From contig JAILIE010000063.1 of assembly GCA_024695415.1 (NCBI GenBank), positions 1 to 33,728 of the forward strand: DNA of 33,728 nucleotides. Reading direction: 5' to 3'. Positions 17,443-25,010 of this stretch are shown here, piece by piece. Position 1 is the stretch's first letter. Each line of letters begins with the position of its first letter. This DNA is from Clostridiales bacterium. GTDB lineage: Bacteria; Bacillota; Clostridia; Christensenellales; Aristaeellaceae. Below the pieces are notes generated by a model that was not told where the DNA came from, did no database searches, and saw only the letters and a list, made by a program, of their open reading frames with translations. Position numbers and translations under genes: made by a program.

Positions 17443-18135
17443 GTGAGCAAAATCCTTGTCGTGGAAGACGAGCGGAAAATCGCCCGTTTCCTGGAACTGG
17501 AACTGAAGCATGAGGGGTATGAGGTCGAGACGGCCGGGGACGGGCGCACGGGCCTGGAAAGGGCCCTGGAAGGCAAGCCGGACCTGCTGGTGCTGGACCT
17601 GATGCTGCCGGAGCTGAGCGGGATCGAGGTGTGCCGCCGGCTGCGGCATGAGAGCGACGTGCCGATCATCATGCTGACGGCCAAGGACGACGTATCCGAC
17701 AAGGTGATGGGGCTGGACATCGGCGCGGACGACTATATGACAAAGCCCTTCGCGATAGAGGAACTGCTGGCCCGGATCCGGGTGGCGCTGCGCAAGCCGC
17801 GCGCCGCCGCCCGGCCGGATAAGGCGCCGGAGAACAGCGTCTGCCGCGCCGGAGAGCTGAACGTCAACACCGGCACCTACGAGGTGCGCTTCGGGGACGA
17901 GCCGCTGCAGCTGACCAAGAAGGAATACGACCTGCTTCTGTACCTGATGAAGAACCGCGGGCGGGCCGTGACGAGGGACGAGCTGCTGGAGAACATCTGG
18001 GGCTACGAGTACACCGGGGACACCAACGTGGTGGACGTGTATATCCGCTACCTGCGGCATAAGATCGACGACCGGTTCGGGATCCGGACGATCCAGACCA
18101 TCCGGTCGGTGGGGTATATATTCAACTATGAGTAA
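17443..18135 (+). CDS. OmpR/PhoB-family response regulator
   Basis: DNA-binding regulator phosphorylated by the kinase encoded next to it. The 230-residue product has a receiver domain (1-120) with acidic pocket E8/D9, phosphoacceptor D52 in LDLMLP, T79 and K101, and a C-terminal winged helix (about 135-230) with the family end RTIRSVGYIF. A GTG start is used, supported by GGAGGGAG at 17431-17438. The stop overlaps the kinase ATG by eight bases. General architecture resembles ArlR/CiaR-type regulators, but the stimulus and targets cannot be read from the sequence. Confidence 0.93.
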   Translation: MSKILVVEDERKIARFLELELKHEGYEVETAGDGRTGLERALEGKPDLLVLDLMLPELSGIEVCRRLRHESDVPIIMLTAKDDVSDKVMGLDIGADDYMTKPFAIEELLARIRVALRKPRAAARPDKAPENSVCRAGELNVNTGTYEVRFGDEPLQLTKKEYDLLLYLMKNRGRAVTRDELLENIWGYEYTGDTNVVDVYIRYLRHKIDDRFGIRTIQTIRSVGYIFNYE

Positions 18136-19549
18136 GACGGACAGGGAACAAAAAGTCAGGGAGGTCCGGCCCTATAACCAGGCCTCTGAGACCATACACG
18201 CCGGACTGGGGCGCATCAGCTCCAGGATCCGGCTTTCCCTTTCGCTGCGCATCGCCGCGCACTACTGCGCCCGGCTGATCCGCACCAGCCTGGTCACGAT
18301 GATCATCATTTCGCTGGCGCTGGCGGTCGGGTGCGTGCCGACGGTGCGTTCGCTGATCACGCGCGTGACCGCGCAGGAGCCGGACCTGGAGGATGGCGTT
18401 TACAGCCAGATGATCATCCAGGACGCGCGGGCGGAGGCGGTGCTGATCACCCGCGAGGAGCCGGAGAACTTCGGCGTGCGGGTCGCGGAATGGGCGCGGA
18501 CGCTTGTATCCGGCGGGAAGGTATGGCGGCCGGTGCTCCTGATCGCGAGCGACCACGGGGAGACGGGGAACGCAGTGCTGCTGACGCTGGACCTGAAGGA
18601 GGTCTCCTTCATCTGGTTCGGGGTGCTGGCCGGCGTGATCGTGACGGACATCCTGCGGATGCTTTCCTTCCTGCGGCGGCGGAAGGTGCTGGACAAAAAG
18701 GTGCTTTCCCCGATCCGCGACATTACGGATATCGCGCGGACGCTTTCGGCGGCAAACCTGTCCAACCGGATCAACGTGGCCGGCATGAAGAGCGAGCTGC
18801 AGGACCTGGCGGAGGTCATCAACTCGATGCTGGACCGCATCGAGCGCAGCTATATCAGCCAGAAGCAGTTCGTATCCGACGCGTCCCACGAGCTGCGCAC
18901 GCCGATCGCCGTGATCCAGGGCTACGCGGACATGCTCCGCCGCTGGGGCAAGGACGATCCGGAGGTGCTGAACGAAGGCATCGAGGCCATCTCCCAGGAG
19001 ACGGTGGCCATGAAGGTGCTGGTGGAGAACCTGCTCTTCCTGGCGCGGCATGACAAGAACACCCTGATGCTGGAGGTCAGCCGGTTCGACGCGGCCGAAG
19101 TGCTGCAGGAGGTATGCCAGGAGGCGGGCATGGTCAGCAGCGACCACCGCTTCGACATCGTTACCTGCGAAAGCGCGCCGATCAACGCCGACCGCGGCAT
19201 GGTGAAGCAGGTGCTCCGGATCCTGGTGGACAACGCGGTCAAGTACGCTCCGAAGGACAGCGTGATCCAGCTGGGCGTGCGGAAAACCGGGGAGGAGGGC
19301 TGCACCCTGACGGTCACGGACCACGGATGCGGCATCCCGGAGGAGGAGCTGCCCCGGATCTTTGAGCGGTTCTACCGCGCGGACGCGGCCCGGAACTCCG
19401 AGACCGGCGGCCACGGCCTTGGCCTTTCCATCGCGCGGATCATCGTCGTCGCGCACGGCGGAAAAATCCATGTGCGGTCCAAGGTCGGGGAGGGCACCAC
19501 GTTTGAGATCGTCCTTCCCGGAATGGGGAACAATCCGGAGGCGGCATAA
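18128..19549 (+). CDS. Sensor histidine kinase (HAMP, HisKA, HATPase_c)
   Basis: Membrane kinase partnered with the adjacent regulator. The 473-residue product has a cytoplasmic N-terminal 50 residues, membrane segments at about 53-73 and 160-180, and a short extracytoplasmic sensor between them with no recognisable fold. A HAMP linker at about 182-240 leads to the phosphoacceptor H254 in SDASHELRTPIAVI. The ATP-binding lobe has the N box with N369 (DNAVKYAP), DHGCGIP, FERFYRAD and the G2 box GGHGLGLS. It starts inside the last codons of the regulator gene. The topology resembles ArlS-like sensors; the ligand is unknown. Confidence 0.94.
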   Translation: MSKTDREQKVREVRPYNQASETIHAGLGRISSRIRLSLSLRIAAHYCARLIRTSLVTMIIISLALAVGCVPTVRSLITRVTAQEPDLEDGVYSQMIIQDARAEAVLITREEPENFGVRVAEWARTLVSGGKVWRPVLLIASDHGETGNAVLLTLDLKEVSFIWFGVLAGVIVTDILRMLSFLRRRKVLDKKVLSPIRDITDIARTLSAANLSNRINVAGMKSELQDLAEVINSMLDRIERSYISQKQFVSDASHELRTPIAVIQGYADMLRRWGKDDPEVLNEGIEAISQETVAMKVLVENLLFLARHDKNTLMLEVSRFDAAEVLQEVCQEAGMVSSDHRFDIVTCESAPINADRGMVKQVLRILVDNAVKYAPKDSVIQLGVRKTGEEGCTLTVTDHGCGIPEEELPRIFERFYRADAARNSETGGHGLGLSIARIIVVAHGGKIHVRSKVGEGTTFEIVLPGMGNNPEAA

Positions 19550-19592
19550 GGGGAAAGAAGCCGGAATAAGGGCCGAAAAACCCCTCCAGCCC

Positions 19593-19620
19593 TTGACAGG
19601 CAACAATCCTGTAGTATTAT
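19593..19620 (+). promoter_or_regulatory. strong promoter of the Lys/Ala-repeat protein gene
   Basis: Consensus TTGACA at 19593-19598 and TATTAT at 19615-19620 with a 16-base spacer. TATATT at 19618-19623 is an alternative -10. The start codon is 41 bases downstream behind GGAGGAG (19647-19653). The -10 box lies inside a perfect inverted repeat listed separately. Confidence 0.72.
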
Positions 19621-19637
19621 ATTCGCCGTAATACTAC
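19611..19637. promoter_or_regulatory. perfect 9-bp inverted repeat over the -10 region (putative operator)
   Basis: GTAGTATTA at 19611-19619 and TAATACTAC at 19629-19637 are exact reverse complements separated by nine bases. The left arm covers most of the -10 box and the right arm falls at or just after the expected transcription start near 19627. Because only part of it would be transcribed, a DNA-level operator for a dimeric regulator is more likely than an RNA hairpin. The regulator is unknown. Confidence 0.55.
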
Positions 19638-19660
19638 TTCATGTATGGAGGAGACCCAAA

Positions 19661-20065
19661 ATGGCTGAAAAGAAAAAGGCTGCCACCACTGAAACCAAGC
19701 CCGTCAAGGCCGCCGCTCCCGCGGAAAAGAAGACCGTGAAGAAGGCCGCTGCAGAGAAGAAGGCTGCTCCCGCTGAGAAGAAGGCCCCCGCGAAGAAGGC
19801 TCCCGCCGAGAAGAAAGCGCCCGCTGAGAAGAAGGCTCCCGCCATCGTCAAGAAGGCTGCTGAGACCGCGAAGAAGGCCGCTCCCGCGAAGAAGGCCGCG
19901 AAGCTCGGGATCGTGATCCAGAGCCCCATGGGCGGCGCAATCACCCCCGAAGAAATCGCGAAGAAGGTTCCGAAGAACACCGCGAACGTCTACGTCCGCA
20001 TCGACGAGAACAAGCTGTACTACGTCCTGAAGGACGGCGAGACCGGTTCCGTGGAAATCTGGTAA
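19661..20065 (+). CDS. Lys/Ala/Pro-repeat protein with C-terminal DUF6465-like domain
   Basis: Unknown function. Residues 1-80 consist of repeated APAEKKAPAKK-type units, very like eukaryotic H1 tails and bacterial histone-like AlgP or Hc proteins, so nucleic-acid or nucleoid binding is inferred. Residues about 82-134 form a compact domain (IVIQSPMGGAITPEEI, then YVRIDENKLYYV and GSVEIW) matching what I recall of DUF6465 from Clostridia. It has its own strong promoter, an ideal ribosome site and a strong terminator, which points to a highly expressed single-gene unit. Codons in the repeat are dominated by AAG, GCC and GCT. Confidence 0.75.
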   Translation: MAEKKKAATTETKPVKAAAPAEKKTVKKAAAEKKAAPAEKKAPAKKAPAEKKAPAEKKAPAIVKKAAETAKKAAPAKKAAKLGIVIQSPMGGAITPEEIAKKVPKNTANVYVRIDENKLYYVLKDGETGSVEIW

Positions 20066-20081
20066 GCCCAAAATCCAAACG

Positions 20082-20111
20082 AAAAGCATCCCTTCACCGG
20101 GATGCTTTTTT
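20082..20111 (+). terminator. rho-independent terminator, probably bidirectional
   Basis: An 11-bp perfect stem (20082-20092 with 20099-20109, core GCATCCC/GGGATGC) with a six-base loop is followed by Ts to 20111. It lies 17 bases after the Lys/Ala protein stop and 12 bases beyond the end of the convergent Big2-PDZ gene. The A-run on the left gives a T-run on the - strand, so it can serve both genes. Confidence 0.88.
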
Positions 20112-20122
20112 GGACCAGTCCG

Positions 20123-22255
20123 TCAGCGGACGACCCGCCGGATAAACGCCCGGGCGAAGTCGGCGAATTCGAAGTCCTTCGGGGATGTGGTGCTGAAACT
20201 GATGGAATAGGTGTATTCCCCGATTTCACAGGCATAGACGATGATCGTCGCTTTATCGGTTTGGGAGACACCGATGGACCAGACGATTCCGTTGATTTCC
20301 GTTTTCGTAATGTCCAGTCCCAGCTCGTCGATGAGCCAGCGGTCCGGGGAAATTCCGGTTTTCCGGGAAAGCACGATGCCGAAATCAGAGGAAAGGCCGT
20401 ATTCATCCGCGTAATACCGCAGGATATCCCGTCCGTTCTGGTCCACGGTCTGCTGGAAACCGATCCGGGACGGATACTGGTAGGTCAGGTCAAAATACGT
20501 CCTCTCCGAGTCGAAGGTGAAGGAAATATCCCCGGCGGAAGAGTGAACGTCGACCGTATCGCCGGTCTCCGGGGCATCATCCCCGGCCCAGGTAATCGTT
20601 CCTGTGCCGGAAGCGCCCCGGGAATCAGAACTGTCCGTCGAAACAGGAATTTCCGCTCTTTTTCCTTCAATCTCTATCATGTCGCTTCCGTTCCGGAGGA
20701 CCTTGAAGAGCACCGTTTCGCCTTCCGCGATTTTCGCGTACGCCTTCTCGAGGTAGAACGTATCTTCCGACAGGACGTTTCCGTCCGCCTCGACGACGAT
20801 GTCCTTCAGGTGAAATCCGCATTTATCCGCGTCGGAGCCGGGCTCCACCCGGGCTACAAAGCCTCCGGTCACGGAGGACTTGTACCAGGTGCGCGCGAAA
20901 TCAGCGACGTCCGAGGTAACCAGGCCGAAATCATAGCTGTCGGAGATATCCTGGACCGCCTTTGAGGGCGCAGTGTAGTTTTCTGTAACCTCCGGCCTGT
21001 CCAGGTATCCGGTCTTCGTCGAGAACCAGTATGCCGCGCCTTCCGGAATATAGACGACCGTACCGTCCTCAAAGAAGATCCTGGAAACGGCGCAGCGCAG
21101 TTCGGCAATGGATTTGTCCTTAATCGTCGTATTGTTAAAGTCAATCGCCGGGAGAAGGCTGTAGGTGCTTTTCTCCCCGGGATTAATATACCAGGACCAG
21201 GTCCAGTAGGAGATCGGGCAGGGGACATCGTAAACGTCGTACTGATAGGTATAGAATTTCTGCTCCCCGTTTTTCTTCCGGAAGTCGATGATACAGGTAA
21301 CCTTGGTGATCCTTTTGGAGGAATGGTTCAATCCGCTGAACAGGATTTCCATTCCGCCTTTTTTGTTCTGGAAGGTGACCGAGGTGAACTCCAGGAGCAT
21401 GTTGTCGGGGATCGCGGATTCCTCCGTATGGACGGTCAGTTCGACCGCCGCTTTCGGATCCTTTTTGTCGGTAATGACGACGGTGCTGTCTCCCGCTTCC
21501 CGGGCGTCCAGGTGCAGTTCGGCCCGGTTGCCTTCGCAGCGCAGGGAGTATCCGAGCGGTTTGCCGGAAACTTTTACGGACACGTTTTTGTCAAAAGCGG
21601 ATCCGCCGTAGGAGAAGGGAATCGTCAGTCCGCTGATCTCGCGGATGGTATATTCCGTTTCCTCAAACGCCAGGCTCGAGACGGATACAGTATAGACGAC
21701 TTTGGCTTTGGAGCCGTCTTTCGTGGTTCCGGTCACTTTCGTGCTTCCGGCCGAAACGCCGGTGATCAGGCCGTCCCCGTCCACCGACGCGACGGATTCG
21801 TCTGCGCTGGACCAGGACAGGGACTTGACTGTGGCGTTCTCCGGGGAGATCGTATATTCCGCCGCGGCGGTTTCCCCGGCCTTCAGGCGGACGCTGCCGT
21901 TGACGGCCTGGACCTTCTTCACGGGCACGACGACGGAGACAAGACATTCCGCGGAAAGGGTATCGCCCTCCGGGAAGGTCATCGTGCAGGTGATGGTGGC
22001 GGATCCTTCGGAAACCCCTTTGACGCTGCCGGAGGAGGAGACCGTGCATACGGCCGGATCGGAGGATTCCCAGGCGGCCTTCGCCTTTTTCGCGGAACGG
22101 TTCTCCACGGTCGTCTTCAGCTGGACGCTTTTTCCGACGGCCACGGAAACCTCAGTATTATTCAGGACCAGACGGGCTTCGCCCTCCGCGAATGCCCACG
22201 AAACAAACAGCAGCACCCAAACACAGATCACCAGGGAGATCGTTCTCTTTTTCAT
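20123..22255 (-). CDS. Secreted protein with two Big2-type Ig domains and a PDZ domain
   Basis: Function unknown. The 710-residue product has a signal peptide (MKKRT, then a hydrophobic core, cleavage after AFA near residue 23). Two bacterial Ig-like group 2 domains lie at about 27-110 and 112-192, each with the GxVxGVSxGSATIT-type signature. A middle region (about 200-430) of likely beta structure follows. A PDZ-like domain sits at about 441-532 (SVTGGFVARVEPGSDADKCG, then LKDIVVEADG), and a C-terminal domain spans about 575-710. No protease catalytic triad is visible, so it is not an HtrA or Ctp protease; an extracellular scaffold or binding role is inferred. GGAGG lies nine bases before the ATG. 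Confidence 0.78.
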   Translation of the reverse strand: MKKRTISLVICVWVLLFVSWAFAEGEARLVLNNTEVSVAVGKSVQLKTTVENRSAKKAKAAWESSDPAVCTVSSSGSVKGVSEGSATITCTMTFPEGDTLSAECLVSVVVPVKKVQAVNGSVRLKAGETAAAEYTISPENATVKSLSWSSADESVASVDGDGLITGVSAGSTKVTGTTKDGSKAKVVYTVSVSSLAFEETEYTIREISGLTIPFSYGGSAFDKNVSVKVSGKPLGYSLRCEGNRAELHLDAREAGDSTVVITDKKDPKAAVELTVHTEESAIPDNMLLEFTSVTFQNKKGGMEILFSGLNHSSKRITKVTCIIDFRKKNGEQKFYTYQYDVYDVPCPISYWTWSWYINPGEKSTYSLLPAIDFNNTTIKDKSIAELRCAVSRIFFEDGTVVYIPEGAAYWFSTKTGYLDRPEVTENYTAPSKAVQDISDSYDFGLVTSDVADFARTWYKSSVTGGFVARVEPGSDADKCGFHLKDIVVEADGNVLSEDTFYLEKAYAKIAEGETVLFKVLRNGSDMIEIEGKRAEIPVSTDSSDSRGASGTGTITWAGDDAPETGDTVDVHSSAGDISFTFDSERTYFDLTYQYPSRIGFQQTVDQNGRDILRYYADEYGLSSDFGIVLSRKTGISPDRWLIDELGLDITKTEINGIVWSIGVSQTDKATIIVYACEIGEYTYSISFSTTSPKDFEFADFARAFIRRVVR

Positions 22256-22326
22256 CTTCTGTTTCCTCCGAATGATTCATCGTCGACACGCCGGAGCGAA
22301 TTGGACCAGAGGTGGACCTCCGGTCA

Positions 22327-23637
22327 TTATTGTTCTCCCAGGATCAGGAGCTGGTTCCGGGCTTCCTCGCTGCCGCCAGCGGCGGCCAGTTTATAGAGCT
22401 CGACAGCCTTTTCCCGGGACTGTTCCACACCCAGGCCTTCCAGATACAGGTATCCCAGGCACTCCAGCCCGTCCGGGTCCCCCTGGTCCGCGGCCAGAGC
22501 GTAATACTCCGCGGCCTTTTCATAGTCGATATCCACGCCGATACCGAACTGATATGCCTGGCCCAGGGCCCATTGCCCGGGAGCGTATTCCTGTTCCGCG
22601 GAAAGGCGATAATACATCAGTGCCTTTTCATAGTCGATATTCACGCCGATACCGAACTGATATGCCTGGCCCAGGGCACATTGCCCGGGAGCGTATTCCT
22701 GTTCCGCGGAAAGGCGGTAATACATCAGGGCCTTATCATAGTCCTGATCCACGCCGTCTCCGAAATCATACATCTGGCCCAGGTAAAACTGGGCGATGGC
22801 GTTTCCCTTGTCCGCGGAGAGCTGATAGTACTCCACGGCTTTTTCTATGGACGGATCGACGCCCTTTCCGAATTCGTACATAACGGCCAGGTCGAGCAGG
22901 CCAATGTCGTCCCCCTGGTCCGCGGCCTTGCGGTAGTATTCCGCGGCGGTTTCCAGGGATGCCTCGAAACCCAGGCCGTTTTCATACATATAACCGAGAT
23001 TGACCCAGGCCGCATATAAACCCTGGTCCACAGCCCGGGAATAGCATTCGGCGGCTTTTTCGTAATCCCGTTCCACGCCGCGGCCTTCCTCGAACATAAG
23101 GCCCAGGTTTTGCAGCGCCTTCGCGTGGTCCTGGTCCGCGGCCAGCTGATAGTATTCCACGGCCTTTTCGTCGCTTTGCTCCACGCCGACGCCGTAATCA
23201 TACATCCAACCCAGGTCATACTGCGCCTGGGCGTTTCCCGCATCGGCCGCCATGAGGCTGTACTCCACGGATTTATCATAGGACTGTTCCACGCCGTCGC
23301 CGCGGAAGTACATTTCCCCGAGTGCCTGACAGGCGGCCGCGTTCCCCTGATCCGCGGCCAGCTGGTAATACATTGCGGCTTTTTCGTAATCCACATCCAC
23401 GCCCAGGCCCATGGCATACTGGCTGGCCGCCATGTACTGCGCGTACTGGTTTCCGCTGTCCGCAGCCAGGAGGAAACAGCGCAGCGACGTTTCATAATCC
23501 CCGACGTCGAAGGCCTTCCATGCCTGGTCGATCCATTCCCCGACCTCGTCCGTTCCTTCCGCCGCGGCGAACACCGCGCAGGAAACAAGCGCCAGGCAAA
23601 GCGCCAGCAGGAAGCATTTTCTCAGGAAATCACGCAT
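22327..23637 (-). CDS. Exported Sel1-like repeat protein
   Basis: The 436-residue product begins with an export signal. LVSC at 17-20 fits a lipobox, so C20 could be lipidated, though AFAAAE just after it could instead be a signal peptidase I site. The mature part is ten full 36-residue Sel1 (TPR-like) repeats with the pattern ALGxMYxxGxGVxxDYEKAxxYYxxAADQGN, plus a partial unit at each end. Sel1 proteins are helical solenoids that bind other proteins, so a scaffold role is inferred. Repeats 8-10 are almost identical in DNA, showing recent duplication. It lies between the small membrane protein gene and the Big2-PDZ gene on the same strand. Confidence 0.9.
   Translation of the reverse strand: MRDFLRKCFLLALCLALVSCAVFAAAEGTDEVGEWIDQAWKAFDVGDYETSLRCFLLAADSGNQYAQYMAASQYAMGLGVDVDYEKAAMYYQLAADQGNAAACQALGEMYFRGDGVEQSYDKSVEYSLMAADAGNAQAQYDLGWMYDYGVGVEQSDEKAVEYYQLAADQDHAKALQNLGLMFEEGRGVERDYEKAAECYSRAVDQGLYAAWVNLGYMYENGLGFEASLETAAEYYRKAADQGDDIGLLDLAVMYEFGKGVDPSIEKAVEYYQLSADKGNAIAQFYLGQMYDFGDGVDQDYDKALMYYRLSAEQEYAPGQCALGQAYQFGIGVNIDYEKALMYYRLSAEQEYAPGQWALGQAYQFGIGVDIDYEKAAEYYALAADQGDPDGLECLGYLYLEGLGVEQSREKAVELYKLAAAGGSEEARNQLLILGEQ
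22517..22732 (-). repeat. two near-identical 108-bp tandem units inside the Sel1 gene
   Basis: Units 22517-22624 and 22625-22732 differ at only about four positions by eye, while the other Sel1 units share protein pattern but not DNA sequence. Each unit encodes exactly one 36-residue repeat, so gain or loss keeps the frame. Confidence 0.88.
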
Positions 23638-23676
23638 CGGATTCCACCTCGTTCATTTATTTGACGACTGCCAGGA

Positions 23677-23707
23677 GGGAACGAAAAGAACCGTCCCCAT
23701 CGTTCCC
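23677..23707 (-). repeat. REP-like palindromic element, copy A
   Basis: A 31-base element with 8-bp terminal arms GGGAACGA and TCGTTCCC around a 15-base loop. It is identical to the copies at 27171 and 27883. It directly abuts the TAA of the small membrane protein gene and lies 39 bases before the Sel1 start, so it is purely intergenic. Confidence 0.85.
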
Positions 23708-24025
23708 TTAGATAATCTCCATGAGGACGGCGCAATCCGCCTTTTCAGGCAGGTAGCGGACTTTGATCCGGGTGCCGGTGACCAGCCGTTTTTTCGGGTT
23801 CAGCAGCCGGGCTTCATTCATCAGGCCGCTGTCGGTCCGGAAAACAGCGTAATAGTAACGATAGGGATAATCCGCGCCGCCCGCGTGGCGGACGACATCC
23901 TCAATCCGGCAGACCCGCGCTTCGGTTTCCGTACCGCAGCGCTTCGCCAGGATAATCCGCAGTCCGTCATTCCAGAAAAGATAAACCGCGAAAAGCAGGA
24001 CCATGACCACCGCGACCGTAAACAT
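23708..24025 (-). CDS. Small single-pass membrane protein (DUF3592-like)
   Basis: Unrecognised 105-residue protein. Residues 1-20 form a hydrophobic membrane segment (FTVAVVMVLLFAVYLFW), followed by a basic stretch and a small beta-rich domain with RYYYAVFRTDSGLM and GTRIKVRYLPEKADCAVL. That order resembles DUF3592-type domains, where the end holds a conserved VxYxPxxP-like turn; the match is by eye and tentative. The ATG at 24025 has a GGGGAG site eight bases upstream. It sits in the block of exported-protein genes and may be co-transcribed with the Sel1 gene, with a REP-like element between them. Confidence 0.6.
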   Translation of the reverse strand: MFTVAVVMVLLFAVYLFWNDGLRIILAKRCGTETEARVCRIEDVVRHAGGADYPYRYYYAVFRTDSGLMNEARLLNPKKRLVTGTRIKVRYLPEKADCAVLMEII

Positions 24026-24142
24026 TGGAACAATCTCCCCGAATCAGGGCCGGGATCCTTTGAGCCTTATCCGCCTTTGCCGGCCGGATACGGAAGAACA
24101 GGAGCCCGGCCTATTCCTTTCTGTTCCTGTCCTTCAGCATGA

Positions 24143-24148
24143 ATTATA
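24143..24148 (-). promoter_or_regulatory. possible -10 box for the small membrane protein gene
   Basis: A perfect TATAAT on the - strand, about 120 bases before the ATG at 24025. The region 17 bases upstream (TGTTTC) is a poor -35, so this is only a candidate. Confidence 0.3.
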
Positions 24149-24197
24149 CAGGAGGAAGGCAGCCGGAAACAGATCGGAAAGGGAAAAATAGGACCGC

Positions 24198-24839
24198 TTA
24201 TCTCTCTTCTGTAACAACTATTTCGGGAGCATCAGCGGGATCAGGGTCCACATAGCCGAGTTCGATATAGAGCCAGTAGTATTCGTCATACAGGCCGCAG
24301 CAGGCGTCCATTCCCATATTGGAACTGAACGCTTTCTGCAGGACGACGGTCCAGTCACCGTATTTCTCAAACAGCTGGTCCGGGGTCGGGCCTTCTTCCT
24401 GCCCGTAGGTTTCCAGGTTGCTTTGTTTCACTTTCGCCAGTTCCTCCGGATCGTCATATGACGCCAGGCGCAGGCGGTTCCGCTCGGCGGACACGGCTCG
24501 CGCGATTTCTTCCAAAGTGGCGCCTTCGTCCCGCATCCGGTAGATGATATCGGTCATGGTATCCATCGACTCATGGTATTCCCGGCGGGTTTTCTGCGCT
24601 TCCGCCACGAATTCCGGATCGGTCCAGTCGTATTCCGCGTAGGTGCCCAGGCGTTTGGACTCAGGGCTCGGGGAGAAACCGTAGACCGCGTCGGGATTCT
24701 CAATGATATCCGCCATCGCCTCGGGATTCAGGCGGGGATCATGGACATAGGTGAAGGGGCCTTCCTCCTCCGCGACCGCGGCGCCCAGCAGCAGGACGGC
24801 GACGAGAACGGAAATCAGACATAACCAGCGCTTTTTCAT
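24198..24839 (-). CDS. Secreted protein of unknown function
   Basis: The 213-residue product has a signal peptide (MKKRW, hydrophobic core, cleavage near AVAEE, residue 23). The mature protein begins YVHDPRLNPEAMADI and NPDAVYGFSPSPESKRLGTYA, a pattern I recall from exported proteins of gut Clostridia without known function. It continues with a charged helical region and ends with an aromatic segment DACCGLYDEYYWLYIELGY containing two adjacent cysteines. No enzyme motif is visible. The AGGAGG site before the ATG is strong. It follows pdxA on the same strand after 171 bases with its own candidate promoter. Confidence 0.75.
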   Translation of the reverse strand: MKKRWLCLISVLVAVLLLGAAVAEEEGPFTYVHDPRLNPEAMADIIENPDAVYGFSPSPESKRLGTYAEYDWTDPEFVAEAQKTRREYHESMDTMTDIIYRMRDEGATLEEIARAVSAERNRLRLASYDDPEELAKVKQSNLETYGQEEGPTPDQLFEKYGDWTVVLQKAFSSNMGMDACCGLYDEYYWLYIELGYVDPDPADAPEIVVTEER

Positions 24840-24902
24840 GTTGTATTCCTCCTGTGGACGGGGCCAGGATCCGGGCCCTGAGATTTTATATTCTGTGACT
24901 GT

Positions 24903-24931
24903 ATTATCCGTGATTCAGCGGAAAAACGCAA
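24903..24931 (-). promoter_or_regulatory. putative promoter of the secreted unknown gene
   Basis: TTGCGT (24931-24926) and GATAAT (24908-24903) on the - strand are separated by 17 bases, about 64 bases before the ATG at 24839. The -35 is half-consensus. Confidence 0.45.
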
Positions 24932-24965
24932 GGAAGAATTGCGGGTCACGGGCGGGAAGAGAAGA

Positions 24966-24994
24966 CCGCCGGCCATCGGAAAATGAACCGGCGG
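24966..24994 (-). terminator. weak terminator-like hairpin after pdxA
   Basis: CCGCCGG and CCGGCGG (24966-24972 and 24988-24994) form a 7-bp GC stem with a 15-base loop, followed on the - strand by the pyrimidine-rich TCTTCTCTTCCC. It lies just after the pdxA stop. The long loop and broken T-run make it weak. Confidence 0.35.
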
Positions 24995-25010
24995 AAGGGA
25001 AGCGGGCGTA

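Noticed and set aside
21323-22883. + strand frames opposite the Big2-PDZ and Sel1 genes
   Set aside because: The periodic look of the translations arises from the antisense of the Sel1 repeats; the - strand proteins have signal peptides and ribosome sites.
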